A DNA stretch of 64,000 nt from positions 106,812,833 through 106,876,832 of the forward strand of contig CAKMRJ010005523.1 of the NCBI GenBank assembly GCA_928212115.1, written 5' to 3'. This document shows, piece by piece, positions 11,255 to 22,734 of this stretch; position 1 is the first letter of the stretch; every line of letters begins with the position of its first letter. Made by a program: the position numbers and the translations under genes. This DNA comes from Lactuca virosa (taxonomy: Eukaryota; Streptophyta; Magnoliopsida; Asterales; Asteraceae). The notes below the pieces were generated by a model. That model did not search any database and was not told the origin of the DNA. It was given only the letters and a program-made list of their open reading frames with translations.

Positions 11255-11863
11255 AAAATAGCCGACGAGTGAAGGCTGTAGAAGAAAAGGACGACACCGG
11301 CGACAACGTGAAGGCAGTGTTGGTCGTCGGAAACTTGATACGACGGTAACAGAGGGTGGCCGACAAGATGTGGGCCGGTCACTGAGATGGTCGACGGTAG
11401 GCTAGGGCTGTCCAAAAAAAACACTTTGTTTGATACAATGTTAATTATGTGAAAATACCTGTTAAGATTTATTGTTACAATTTATGTATTATTCCATTGC
11501 AATATATAAATATTATAATATAATATTTACAGTAACCCAACACTATATTAAAATTTAAAATACATCTAATATTATTTAACGCAGTTATATAAAAGTAAAG
11601 ATACAATTTCAAGTTTTAGCTATAAACTACCATGTTCCAGCTATAATAGGAAAGATGATGGGTTCAAAGTATTAATATTTGATTTCTGAACGTATTTTTT
11701 GGATTTTAAAATTCTAATTTTTTTTCTAAAATTGATAAATATATATAAAAAGGAATGGATGACGATGAGTTCTTACACAAACTGACCGATAAATTTGGAC
11801 CAACCTCCAAACACTTCGTGCGGTCGTTCGACAAACATGCATCTATCCATTTCCTCTCCCTCC
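11255..11863. other. Intergenic sequence upstream of the LEA-like gene
   Basis: No gene, repeat or transposon recognised. The first 160 bases are GC-richer (GCCGACGAGTG and similar) and the rest is AT-rich. A minus-strand frame across 11158-11424 overlaps the LTR of G and has no recognisable domain, so it is not called. Confidence 0.45.
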
Positions 11864-11870
11864 TATATAA
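11864..11870 (+). promoter_or_regulatory. Probable TATA box of the LEA-like gene
   Basis: TATATAA in the context CCTCCTATATAACAA, 97 bp upstream of the ATG at 11967. This would give a 5' leader of roughly 65-75 nt. A second AT-rich candidate (TATATAAAAAGG, about 11741) is farther upstream. No clear ABRE or DRE element was noticed. Confidence 0.45.
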
Positions 11871-11966
11871 CAATATATCCTCCTTCATTTCACTCTACGT
11901 TCATCAAATCATTGAAATAGACAAGGGAAGTAAGATAGCATATCTCATAGCAACGTATTCAACGAA

Positions 11967-12437
11967 ATGTCTTCAACAAAAGTAACAGGAATAGGAATGA
12001 TGATTCGCAGGCATAATCTCCTTTACGCCTCAAGACCTGCTCTCTTCGCCAATGGTCAGTTAGGCGGCGGTTTCGCCTCCTTCTCCGACTCTGATTCTCG
12101 CCCTGAGGTACCCACACAATTGCAGTTCATCAATTTTTCTTTTATATATAAAGATCTGGACTTTGTTCTTGCACATACGTGAAATTCAGATTTTGATAAT
12201 TATACTAAAACTGGAAATGATCTTTTGCAGGATGAAGGTAATGCACTGGCAGATAGGGCAAATCAAACAATGGGGAAGATGATGGGTGCAGCTAAAGACA
12301 CCAGTGAGAACGTTAAAGATCGAGTCACCGGAACTAACACCAGCCACCCAAGTAAGGACCCAGAGCTTAATCATGGCGTTGAGAAGACCGATAATAGCTG
12401 TGAAGACGTGAGGGATCGACCCGGTGGATACAGCTGA
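11967..12437 (+). CDS. Small LEA-like protein, probably mitochondrial, two exons
   Basis: Exon 1 is 11967-12107 (47 codons), the intron 12108-12230 (123 bp, GAG/GTACCC donor, TTTTGCAG/GAT acceptor, phase 0), and exon 2 12231-12437 (68 codons plus TGA), giving 115 residues. The start ATG is in the good context ACGAAATGTC. The first 45 residues contain several Arg, Ser and hydrophobic residues and few acidic ones until SDSDS (MMIRRHNLLYASRPALF), like a mitochondrial presequence. Exon 2 is hydrophilic, with an amphipathic Ala/Lys-rich stretch (MGAAKDTSENVKDRVTG) like the repeats of late-embryogenesis-abundant proteins that protect membranes or proteins during drying. Family membership and location are inferred from composition. 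It is the only intact host gene seen and lies between two retrotransposon blocks. Confidence 0.7.
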
Positions 12438-12522
12438 ACCATCGGAATCAATGGAGTTGGCTCGACTTTCGTTTCATCAAAAGGATTCATCGGAATCAAT
12501 GGAGTTTGCTCACTTTTCCTTG

Positions 12523-12528
12523 AATAAA
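12523..12528 (+). terminator. Candidate polyadenylation signal of the LEA-like gene
   Basis: AATAAA 86 bp after the stop codon, in TTGAATAAAATAG. Another AATAAAATGAAA follows near 12577. Plant signals are loose, so the exact 3' end is unknown. Confidence 0.4.
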
Positions 12529-12529
12529 A

Positions 12530-13548
12530 TAGCATTGTATGTGTTATTATTTTGTCTTCTATATATAGTTCTTGTAAATAAAATGAAATACGGTTGCTGT
12601 TATTATTATATACTTCTCTTCTTTCTCTTGTGTTGTATATTTTAGGTCATATGCTTGAAAACATAATTAATGTCAATAATTGGAAAAATCCTTATATATC
12701 TGAAAATTTTGTGCTTATAAAGTTTACTATTAAACATTTACTATGTTTTTTCTTTACGAATGTATACAATATGTTGCATTTTAAATAAGGTTTATAATGA
12801 TATATTGCGTTTTTTAGGTTAAAACAATTTATTACCAGTGTTTCTCCTATTAGTTTAAATAATAGAAAGATTGTAATAGTTACAAATTTAATATAGATTT
12901 TGTTTCAACAAATTATTTGAGGTTCTTAGTCATATTTTCATGCATAAGATTTTGGTTGAATCGGTAGCTTCGATATAAACGTCTTGAAATTAAAAAGAGC
13001 AAATAACTAAATTCATCAAACAGGATTTAGTTATTTACTATAAGTTTTCTTTTTCCTTCAAATAAAAAATAGAGTTAAATCGTAAATCTACACGAATTTA
13101 TCGGAAATATTCTAATTTTTAAAGGAAAAGTAGATAGTAAATCTTTATTTATTTTCTAACTTTTTAGTTGGGGAATCCTATGAAGGCTTTTAGGTATAAA
13201 AAATCATTGCTTAAATCTTTACTTTTTTACTGGACGAATGTTAAAATGTAACAGCATTCCGATAAAATCCAAAAAATTTATTATATATGTGAAACAAGTC
13301 AAAACTTTCAGGTTTGCAGGTACTTATCTTTTTTAGTTCTGATTGAGAATATCCACATATATTTAGTTTTTCCACGTGGCTTCCATAGATAAGGATAATA
13401 TTATATTTATTAATGAATGTCCATTTATAATAGGTTTGCTTATCCTTACACTGAGAAATCCTAGGTCTTCGTGCTGGAAGTTATAACATTATTGATAATT
13501 TTAGTTGAATTTTGATAGTAACTAGGAAAAAGGCGGGTACGTTGTACA
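12530..13548. other. AT-rich intergenic stretch
   Basis: No gene, transposon or structured RNA recognised. Long runs of A and T and short frames only. About 12590-12790 may still belong to the downstream region of the LEA-like gene. Confidence 0.45.
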
Positions 13549-13910
13549 GGTGAAAGTTTAGTGGCAAAAATATAAATAAGTAAAAATAAAGTGCCAAAAT
13601 TATAAAGAAGAAAAGTTTGTTGAAACTTTAGTGGCAAAATTAATAAAAATAAAGTACCAAAACTATAAAGAGGAAGAGTTTATTGAAACTTTAGTGACAC
13701 AATTATAAAAAAGTAAAAATAAAGTGGTAAAATTATAAAAGAATAAAGAAAAAGCGTTTTAAAGAAGTAAAAGTGAATATTTATTGGCAAAAATATAAAA
13801 AAATAAAAATAAAGGGGCAAAATTAAAAAAAAAAAAATTTGTTAAAACTTTAGTGGTAAAATTAAGAAAAAATAAAAATATAGTGTTAAAATTATAAACA
13901 TGAAAATGGT
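13549..13910. repeat. Degenerate AT-rich tandem repeat, unit about 60-75 bp
   Basis: Successive units read roughly AGTGGCAAAATTATAAA, an AATAAAAATAAAG linker, GTGCCAAAATTATAAAG, then a GAAGAAAAGTTTGTTGAAAC-type segment followed by TTTAG. At least four units with substitutions and indels can be followed from GTGGCAAAAATATAAAT (about 13561) to TAGTGTTAAAATTATAAAC (about 13880). Coding potential is nil. Confidence 0.65.
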
Positions 13911-14166
13911 AATAATAAAAGTATATAGATTGAGCTTATAAGAAAAATATATTACATTTTTTCTTGCGGGTAAATTGGTGTAGACCCCAAATCAATGCTA
14001 GTCAAATCAAGAGATATTTTAATTGCAAAAATATTTCAAAAACGAATCTAAACCGAAAATCTAACAATCGGATTAAAGAAACAACATTTCTATTTTACTT
14101 GATATGGCTCGTTTTAATGGTTTATAATTGACGGAGCTATATATCCATTCGAACCTCATTTCTACA

Positions 14167-14763
14167 CAATGTTCTAAAAACCGGTTTGAACTGCCCGGTC
14201 GAACCGGTTGGACCGGGAACCGTGGGAGGGAGCGGTTCAACTATCACCGGTTTTACGTCGATTTCTGAACCGGATTGAACCGACTGGTTTTAGAAAAATC
14301 CGGTTGAACCGGTTAAAATAAACCAGTTAAACCGAATAAAAACATCTGAAAAAGAACCATTGGCATAATAAACTTTGATGATTTTTTTTTCAAATTTATT
14401 TTGTTTTCTCTAAATAAAAACATATGGTGTATGTTATAAAGTTTTTTGATGTGCTCACTATTCATCTAAAACTATACTTTGTTTCGGTATTATACTTTAT
14501 TTTCTTTTTGATATATATGGATTGATGTAAATACTAAAACTTCTGGTTATGTCTTATTTTAGTGTATTTTGATTGATTTACAACTTAATTTGATGTATAT
14601 TTTTAATGTTTGAACTTGTAAACGTCAAATCATGATTTATATATGTATGTATGTGTAGGAAAATAGAAAAAAAAAATGAAAATTATAGAAACCGGTCAAA
14701 CCGGTTGAACCGGGAATCGAGCACCGTACCGGTTCAACTAAAAAACCGGTTTTTAAAACATTG
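14167..14763. mobile_element. hAT-like MITE with CCGGTT-rich ends
   Basis: 597 bp with terminal inverted repeats CAATGTTCTAAAAACCGGTTT and its near-complement ending the element (AAAACCGGTTTTTAAAACATTG read across 14742-14763). A perfect 8-bp duplication TTTCTACA is at 14159-14166 and 14764-14771; 8 bp is the duplication size of hAT elements. Both ends are packed with CCGGTT/AACCGG copies. The centre is AT-rich and has no transposase, so it is a non-autonomous derivative. Confidence 0.88.
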
Positions 14764-14771
14764 TTTCTACA

Positions 14772-15776
14772 TCTATAGGAGTTTAGACCTAACTCATAGT
14801 TCTTTTTCGGTTTAGAACATAAGGCAACTGATGTTGAATATCAAAACCAATAGACACGTAAGGAAATCAACAATATATTAAAAATTATATGTCGATTAGT
14901 TGTGAATAATAAATCCAATTATTATTAATATAATTACGAAGTTTCGTCCAGAAAGCAGATCAATCCTTCTCGATTAGATCTGATTATAAGAAAAGTAGAA
15001 GAGTGTCATGTAATTGGACGAAAGTAAACGCAAGACAATAATGTAAAACCGACCTGTTGACGGCTGATTAGAGAACTACACGGATCAAACTCCTGTCCTT
15101 AAAGGTTTTTACTTTGCTTTTACTTGCTGTAAGCAACAGAGTAAAATCCCGGGATTTAATGCAGACTTATCGGTTTTCCAACAGCAATGGAAAACAATGA
15201 ACGCAAAGTGAATCCTCACAAAGTGGAAGAAATCGCCAAGTGTGAGATAGAAAGATCTGTTAATTTTCGAACAGAAAATACAGCTCCTAGAGAGCTGTAT
15301 TTATAGGTTTTGAAGCCCTAGAAGGTAGCAAAAAACCCTCATGGGCCGACCCCTAGAAACCCTAGGGTAATGCCTTGCTCTCCAAGCAATCCATTTTCTG
15401 AGCCTTTTAGAATATTCCGAACAAACCAGATTCGGGCAGACTCGACCGATTCCAAAACTGCTAAAAATAAAAGCTCCTCAGCTCCCAGCGACCGATCCGT
15501 TGTGCGAAGTGCCAAGTGCCATTTTGTGCGCTCGTGACGTCGGCTAATGCTAGGCTAGGCGGGTGCGTATATGGGCTTGACCCATCCCTTGATCCACTAA
15601 GAGCCTTTGAAGGTCTATCAAGAGAAAAAAACATTATAAACCCACTAAAGGTTTCTTAGCCCACCAATATCGGATAAAGGAAAGTAGCCAACTTGCTATT
15701 ATGCCTTCATAATTTCCAAAAAATTATTATTTACTATGATTAAAACAATTCATTCGGTCCAAATAAAAAAAGGTCG

Positions 15777-15777
<1 letters not shown>
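14772..15777 (-). other. Unidentified stretch, possibly a minus-strand solo LTR
   Basis: No protein-coding gene found. On the minus strand there is a convincing TATA box (CCTATAAATACAGCTC, about 15309-15294) followed by a palindrome-containing leader (GAGCTGTA/TACAGCTC), as in LTR promoters. Composition changes from GC-richer (15300-15620) to AT-rich. I could not find paired ends or a duplication, so solo-LTR identity is only a guess. Confidence 0.3.

Positions 15778-15839
<62 letters not shown>
15778..15839. repeat. (TA)n microsatellite
   Basis: About 60 bp of uninterrupted TA followed by CACACACA. The translated YI-repeat frame across it is an artefact. Confidence 0.95.
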
Positions 15840-15847
<8 letters not shown>

Positions 15848-15912
15848 AATTCCAAAGAGAAATCATGTTCATTTAATACTTTTACATCTAAGATTAGGGG
15901 TAAAAATAGATA

Positions 15913-16590
15913 TTTTTTTTTTGGAAACGGTGATTTTATAAAACAAACAAACAAATAAATAAACAATGCCCACGCTTAGGAGAAAAAAGGCAAGGAAAGA
16001 AACAAACAAGCAACCAGTTACAAGTTTTTAAACAGATAGCAAAGCCAATCAGTCTAATTACAAGTACCCAGACTACCTTATAATTCTCCCAATTAAACAC
16101 ACTTTTATAATGCAATTCACCGTCTTGGTAGGGGGCTGGACCTCTTGTTGAAAATCTTGTTATTTCCCGCCTTCCACACACACCAAAGGGTACCATAGAT
16201 GATGGAAAAAGAAAAAGTTTTTTTTTTCAGGGCAACGGCCCCAAGTGACTGCAAAGGTGATGATTTTCGAAACCGAGTTGCAAGGCTGATAGGATGTGTT
16301 GCACCATTTAAAAATCTAGGTAAGAATCTTCTGGATGTAGGGGCAAAAGGCAAGAAGATGGTCTGTTGAGTCTACACCATTAGGGCGAAGGACACAGGAG
16401 CTCAATGTCATGTTTACACCTCGACAAATAAGGGCTATAGCGGAAGGTATATGATCCATACAAGACCTCTAAAAAAATTTGACTTTTAAAGGGACCAACT
16501 TCAGCCAAATAGTGGGATTGCTCGTGATACTAGTAAGTTTGGAATCAATGAGATGTTTGGCCTTATAGACCTGGAAGTGACTATCAGCAT
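15913..16590 (-). mobile_element. LINE (L1-type non-LTR retrotransposon) 3' end
   Basis: Minus-strand remains of the C-terminus of a plant LINE reverse transcriptase. About 16590-16380 reads TIWLKLVPLKVKFF, then CRGVNMTLSSCVL and NGVDSTDHLL, the zinc-finger reverse-transcriptase (zf-RVT) module that ends plant LINE ORF2. Then TLWCVWKAGNNKIFNKRSS follows, typical of the last 60 residues. The 3' untranslated part ends in a poly(A) tail, seen as a T run at 15913-15922. The frame is broken by shifts and stops. The coding similarity runs right up to 16590, where the LTR of F begins, so F probably inserted into this LINE. Confidence 0.75.
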
Positions 16591-18897
16591 TGAAACATCC
16601 CAAAAGATACAAAGTAAAATTTTGATTTTTAAATCAACCAAAACATCCATTCATTCATTCATTACTTCCAAAAGGATAATCAGAGTAATAAGTATTCTCA
16701 AAACAACAATGTTAATCATAAAGACTGTATGGAAGAAAATTTATGGGGGATGCAGTGCGATCACACCGAGCCCTTCCCTCTGAAACTAGAAGTACCTTAA
16801 ACAACCACAACATAAAGTCGTAAACACAAAGCTTAGTAAGTTCCTAAAAATACCACATACCATACATAAAATAGTGAATACTATGGGCCAAATCATAGTC
16901 TTACAATCACTTCATTCCATGCGCCAAATCATCGTATTTTCTTGCCAATGTCATGGATCAAATCCTAGTTTTACGTGTATTGTCAGGCGCTGGATCCCAG
17001 TCTTTTATACAATTACCAGGGGTCGGTTCCCAGACTTACATACATACGCCAAGGGCAAGATCTTGGTCTTACAAATATATGGCAGGGGCTGGATCTTGTT
17101 CCTCTATGCAAGCATCACAGAGACAACTACCATACAACATATATATTACATACAATTGCTATGGATAAGATCCTGGAATTTCATACATATATCAGGGGCC
17201 ACATCCTGGACTTCCATGCAAGTCATAAAGATAAACAAGTGTTGTGATCCAACCACAGTCGATGTGATCCAACCATAGTCTTAAACACACGTGTTGTGAT
17301 CCAACCATAATCTTTCATGCACGGGTAACAAAGACCATCTAACAACCTACCTAATATAGTGAGAAGACACACCTGATTCTAGCAAGCTGAATCCTAATAA
17401 CACTACTGTCATGAGCTAGATGGATTACTTCCTTACCACACACTTACTTCCCATACCAATAAATATATTTAGATTATTTCATGATAGTATGTATCTTATA
17501 TTTTATTTTTACTTTTATACAAATATTAGGGTATGCCTGTTTCCGAATACCATCTTAGGTTCCGCACCAAGTTCAAACCAAGCACACACAAAACTCTAAA
17601 CTAACGATTACTTCTTGTTTAAAGCACTTGTAATCAACCAAACTTCTAACACATGATATAAGTTATGCTTTAACAGCAAAACTTGGTTCAAAATCAGATT
17701 CCATGGACAAAGAACATCATAGAATATTAGCTTTAAGCTTTGAGGGTTTTTAATACAAAAATAAAGTAAAAAGGATGTTGTTTACTTGGCTCAAGGTATC
17801 GATACAAGACCAAATAATTTAAGGATGTTGAATACATGTCCGAGAAACATCTAACCGGTCCAAGAAATGCTTATACTCACAAAATAGGAAACAAACCCAA
17901 CATTTACAAAACTTGAGAATAGTGTGCACAAGAGGTTTTGAACTCATTTCAAGGTTGAATACTTGGTTCTAGCAGTCCAACCATGGTCTCAAGTGATAAA
18001 AGGACTAGGAAACATTTATAGCCAAGAACCAGGGGTCTAGGACTTAACCAAAACAATTAAAAACAGTTAGGAACAAGAAATCTTGCAATATGTTCGGTTT
18101 TGGAAGTTCACAAGTATTTTTCAGGTGATTCATTTGATTCTAACAGCGTACACTCGATCTGAAGTGTTAGGGGGCTTAGAAGTCATCATTAGAAAGAAAT
18201 TGAGAGGGTTTAAACCCCACAAAAACGACAGCCAAGTTGTCACAACAGAAAACCCATAATATGTATTTTTCCGGTGAATATCAAGCTATCGGATGTTGCT
18301 CCGGCCTCCACAACTCTGATGCAAGCACTTAGAAACATTATGGATGGAGTGGGCAGAAGATATACCTGCGATATGGATTTAAGACGAACTTTTCAACAGC
18401 AAAACTCGCAAACCCTAGCTATGGAGGTTAAGAAGGAATCTCGGTAAGCTCACGTGATTTTCATCCAAAAAGAAGAAAATAATCGATCAAATAGTCAAAG
18501 GGAGATGGTGCAAGAGGGACTAGACACAGATGCTTTCGAGTATGAGCTTTTTCAGTCGCCAAAAACGAAAAAATGCAGGTCTCGGGTATGTACGCAAAAG
18601 CAAAGGAAGAAGACAACTGCTTTGTCAGAAATTGTCACAAATAGTCCCTCGGGTTTAGCATATGAATAGAATCTTACATATGTTCAAGTTATCTTAACCA
18701 AACAAGTTTCTAAAAATTACAAAATAATCCCTAGACTTATAATTACAATTATTATTATCATTATTATTAATAATTTAACCATTTATTTAATTAGCTCACC
18801 TGCGAAAACCTATAAAATTTAGTCTTTAATTATACAATTATTCAATATTATTTATTAACTCTATATTGAAATAATTAAATGAAAACCAGGCGTTACA
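16591..18897 (-). repeat. 3' LTR of element F
   Basis: About 2.3 kb. On the plus strand it ends ACCAGGCGTTACA at 18897, i.e. the minus-strand LTR starts TGTAACGCC. The left border at TGAAACATCC (16591) is less certain. It contains about 900 bp (16790-17690) that the right LTR lacks at the matching place, including the degenerate repeats listed separately. Confidence 0.7.
16880..17330. repeat. Degenerate 35-60 bp repeats in the LTR of F
   Basis: Repeated forms of GGCTGGATCCCAGTCTTACA, for example GGGCCAAATCATAGTCTTACA, GGCGCTGGATCCCAGTCTT, GGTCGGTTCCCAGACTTACA, GGGCTGGATCTTGTTCC and GGGGCCACATCCTGGACTT, then shorter TGTGATCCAACCATAGTCTT units. They are strongly diverged. A further copy (GGGGCCACATCCTAGTCTTAC) lies at about 19627 in the internal region. 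Confidence 0.6.
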
Positions 18898-20028
18898 ACT
18901 CTCCCCAATTTGAATTACATTTAGTCATTGAAATCTGTCCTTATGACTTACTCCTACAACACCCTCCAAAACCCTTATGGGTTTCCATGCCCACTCTCTC
19001 CAACATGATTCGATGCCGTCATAATCACCAAATTCTACAACGACCAACAAAAACATTTGAGCAAAAACCCGTGTGGTGACTCACATGGCCAGTGTCGTAT
19101 CTAATGCAGCATTGAAAGGACACCTTAAATGGACTACCACTTTCCAATACCGAAACCAAACCGATCCTTAGTGGAATGCTATGTGAACCGAAAAAGAAGC
19201 GGATACCAACAAGAAAAGGACTAACCGCAACATCCGAAATCTGAAACTCTATAGCATGTCTGACTACCAGACGAACAAGGTCACCCAATCCACAGTCATG
19301 ATGACCAAAGTTCACAAATCCGACCCTACGAAGGTCTCCCTGACCATGCATTGTCTTACTAAAGGATGAAATCCTCAATTAACCGTTGTAGCCGACAACT
19401 TATACAAAGCGTGAAAATGAACTTCGGGCATGGCCCAACAAACGTATGTTAATCTTGCCTAAATAACCATATGGACTTAAAGCCCTGACGACTCAACCAA
19501 GAACAATGGCTAATCCATCAATAGCAGGTCTGCATCAACCCATGTGATTTCTACTTGCCAAATTTTAATTTTACCATCACTCCCGCAACTGCCTACATCC
19601 ACTAACATCCTAACCCATCTCAAATGAATGCTAGGGGCCACATCCTAGTCTTACAGAACATCTTGCCATGGGTCTTTCCTAACAACTCCAACTGTCATGG
19701 GTCACTCCCATGATCTTTCATACAAGGCATGTATTTATATGTAGTCAGGGATCAGATAGACAGTCGAACAGATGATCCACCTGAGAGTGAACAATCAAAC
19801 GAGAACATCACAGGCAGGAATTAGACTAGACTTCTCAGGCTACCTAACTTAGACTAAATAAATCCTCAAGCTATCAACACCATATAATTTTACCACTCAA
19901 CATATTCCATTGGTAACTAGCCTTCCTTAGTTACACTACCATTAACCACTTCTCAAACAAGTCCTTTGCTGGTAAAACATATATAATCCTGATAATTAAG
20001 CTTTCCCAATTAATCTAACCAAATAATC
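18898..20028 (-). other. Left internal piece of element F
   Basis: A purine tract (minus strand TTCAAATTGGGGAGAGT) adjoins the LTR. The rest has no recognisable pol domain in any frame; a minus-strand frame of 117 residues at 19025-19378 has no motif I know. The piece ends at the TAATC duplication (20024-20028) flanking element C. Confidence 0.5.
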
Positions 20029-21525
20029 TGTAACATCAGGAACCCTAAGGTACTAAATTCATTCATTTTTTCATTTTGAGGGTCCTCACGATGTGAGATA
20101 TTGGGGGAGGGGGGGTCACGTCGTGAGTGACCATTGACCGGCATCTTTGGAGTCTCACGACGTGAGATATAAGGTCTCACGACGTGAGCGTGGCTTAATG
20201 ACCTCAAACCATAATTTATGGGTATTTAAGGGAATGAGAGGCTAGGGTTACCCATCCTCAGCCTCTCTCACCCTCTAAGCCTCAGGAAACCCTATATTTC
20301 ATGTAACCTTGAGTTATTTGGTATTTTGCTTATGGAAAAGAAGGAAAAGGAGAGAAGAAGAAGCATCTTGGGAAGGAAGCTACTTGGGATCACCATCATT
20401 ATTAGTTCTCATGTTGTTTGGATCATTGTAAATATCAAGACTCAAGCTTTATTGCATTTCATGACTAGATCTCGGTTTTGGCCCATTTTCTCATGTTTTT
20501 GCTTGATTAGAGTGGATTTGATCCATAAAGTTAGCAACTTTATGGATTCTAATGGTATTTTGCGCCTTATATCATTTATATATGGTATTTGGTAGAGTAA
20601 TAGAGCTTGCATGAGAACTTGAGGCCATATTTGCACTTTTTGACCTAAAATGGTGAAGAGACATTCATGGTGCATGCATGTCTATACAACAAGCATTTTT
20701 ATGGACCATTAGGGTCCTATTTAACTTATTGAAGGGGTGAGATTAAGGGTTGAATGGATTAAGAACATCAGAAAGGCGGTTTTGGCTTCAAACCGTTCTC
20801 ACGACATGAGACATAAGGTCTCACGACTTGAGCATGAGTCAGCGTTCTAGCAGAATCGTATGAGTCAGGAGTGAGCCCCGGAATCGGATCGGACACGTCT
20901 CACGACATGATCAAGGATTAGTCTTGATGTGAGGCGCTATTTTGGGCTTTTAGGCCTTAATGGGCCACTAGTTTCAGACTTTGGGCCTAACTGTGCTTGG
21001 GCCCATTTGGAACCTTGGGTGTCATTTAGGAATTTGGGACTTATTGGATTAGGTCCATGAGGGGTTTTGGGCCCATTTAGGAAGATGGGCCACTATTGGG
21101 ATTTTTGGTGTTAATGGGTTGGGCCTTGGTTTTGCGCCAAGTAAGAAAATAGTAAAATGGTCTTTTACCCTAGATAATGGACAAGTGAATTAGATTCTTG
21201 GTTATGGGTTAAGACATAAATCTTAATTGGGTATTATTGATGATATTAGTGTGGGGATTTTCCGGAACAACAGACACATACTTTACTTGAGAGACTCTGC
21301 AGCTTGATGTGGGTTTCCTCACTGTGTTTAGCGGGTCGAAGGCACCAATGTCGGCCCATGGTTTGATATGCTAGTTGTATGCGTGACTCTCGCATGTGTT
21401 ATATGTTTATATGTTTACCGGGAAGGACCCAATGTCGGGCGGGGCCCGATGACTACCCTATATGCTATTATCTTTGTGATTATCGCATGTGTTTGTATGA
21501 TTATATGTTTATATATATATATATA

Positions 21526-21601
<76 letters not shown>

Positions 21602-21960
21602 GGGCGGGGCCTGATAACTGACAGATCTGTTTACCGAGCGAGGCTTGATGCCGGGCGGGGCCCGATAGCGGGTGGGGACCATTATATGTTTTATATGTAT
21701 GGTATGTGGTATTTTGGGGAACTCAGTATGCTTTGTGCTTATGGTTTTCAGCATATGTTTCAGGTACTTCTGGTTCGAAGGGGAAGAGCCCGAGATGATT
21801 GTAGTTCACACACCACATCACTCCGTATTTATATCACTCTGATGTATTTGGATATTATTGATACACTTTAACTCACTATGATTTTGATGATCTTGTTTTG
21901 GATAATATTTTTATTAATTTAAAAAATCAAAACGTTTACTATTAAATTTTGGGACGTTAC
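20029..21960 (+). repeat. 5' LTR of gypsy element C
   Basis: About 1.93 kb, pairs with 59000-60822; the extra length is mostly a (TA)n run. It contains repeated near-palindromes with arms CTCACG/CGTGAG (20085-20097, 20116-20126, 20154-20166, 20176-20188 and decayed forms near 20800-20900), and a later set of GGGCGGGGCCCGATG-type repeats (21430-21680). Its final base lies on the far side of element B, at 37417. Confidence 0.92.
21511..21598. repeat. (TA)n microsatellite in the LTR of C
   Basis: About 88 bp of TA with one CTAT interruption. The 3' LTR has TTTATATG repeats here instead (60420-60460), so the run expanded after insertion. Confidence 0.95.
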
Positions 21961-22734
21961 TGTTGGATTAGGTGTCTAAGTTCATAACTATTTCTGGAAT
22001 GTACTTGACCCGATTAGCATGATCCATTTGGGTTGCATGGCATCATGCGTTTGGATAGACTAAAATGAGAGAAATAACATTTAAGGTTTATTAATATATT
22101 ATAAGTTCTAATATATTAATAGTATTATTTAATTAGTATTGATCAAGAATTAATTTGAAATTAATTAAGTGATCAAAAGAAGACTAATTAAATATATGGG
22201 TTGATTGTGTAAATCATCCATACTTGTATAGTGGACTTATGCTCCATGGATTATCAAGTTGGGCTAAAACCCATAGGATGCTCCATGGATGCTCCATGGT
22301 GTTTATAGAACCCATGGGTCATGGAAATGAAAAGTCATGACAATTAGGGTTTACATGGTGTAACCCTAATTGTAACACACTATATAAGCATCACTTTGTT
22401 CACCAAAATCGGCCACTAAGGATACAAGTGAGGGCTAGCCGATTTCTAAGTGTTCTTCATTTCTCTCTAAGTTATTCCAAGTGCATTTGGTGTTGTGTGA
22501 GACATTTGAGGCATCACACTTGAGGTGCTAGGCTCACAAGGTTTTCAAGGAATCCAAACTACTACAAGGTATGTATTTCTTACTAACTTTTATGATTAAA
22601 AGTTCCCCATGTATGCTAGATAGGTTATGAACCTTGGAAAAACAAATTTGCATGTATCATAGATAAAACATAGATCCAAGGTTTCTAGGGTTGCATGTAC
22701 ACCATAGGAGTGTTAGAATGCTCAAAAACCTATA
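21961..22734 (+). repeat. 5' LTR of copia element B
   Basis: 774 bp. The promoter TATA box CACTATATAAGC is at 22378-22389, so transcription should begin about 22410. A strong splice donor, ACAAG/GTATGT, is at 22568/22569. The last bases are TA instead of CA (CCTATA), while the 3' copy keeps CCTACA. Confidence 0.93.

Noticed and set aside
11158..11424. 88-residue minus-strand frame next to the LTR of G
   Set aside because: Half of it lies in the LTR of G and no domain was recognised.
13549..13910. CRISPR-like array
   Set aside because: Repeats are degenerate, AT-rich and without spacers, in a plant nuclear context.
19025..19378. 117-residue minus-strand frame in the internal part of F
   Set aside because: No recognisable family; not called as a gene, only described as part of F.
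21368..21871. Open frames with long Tyr-Ile repeats in the LTR of C (also 15727-15966)
   Set aside because: They are translations of (TA)n microsatellites with no domain or conserved flanks.
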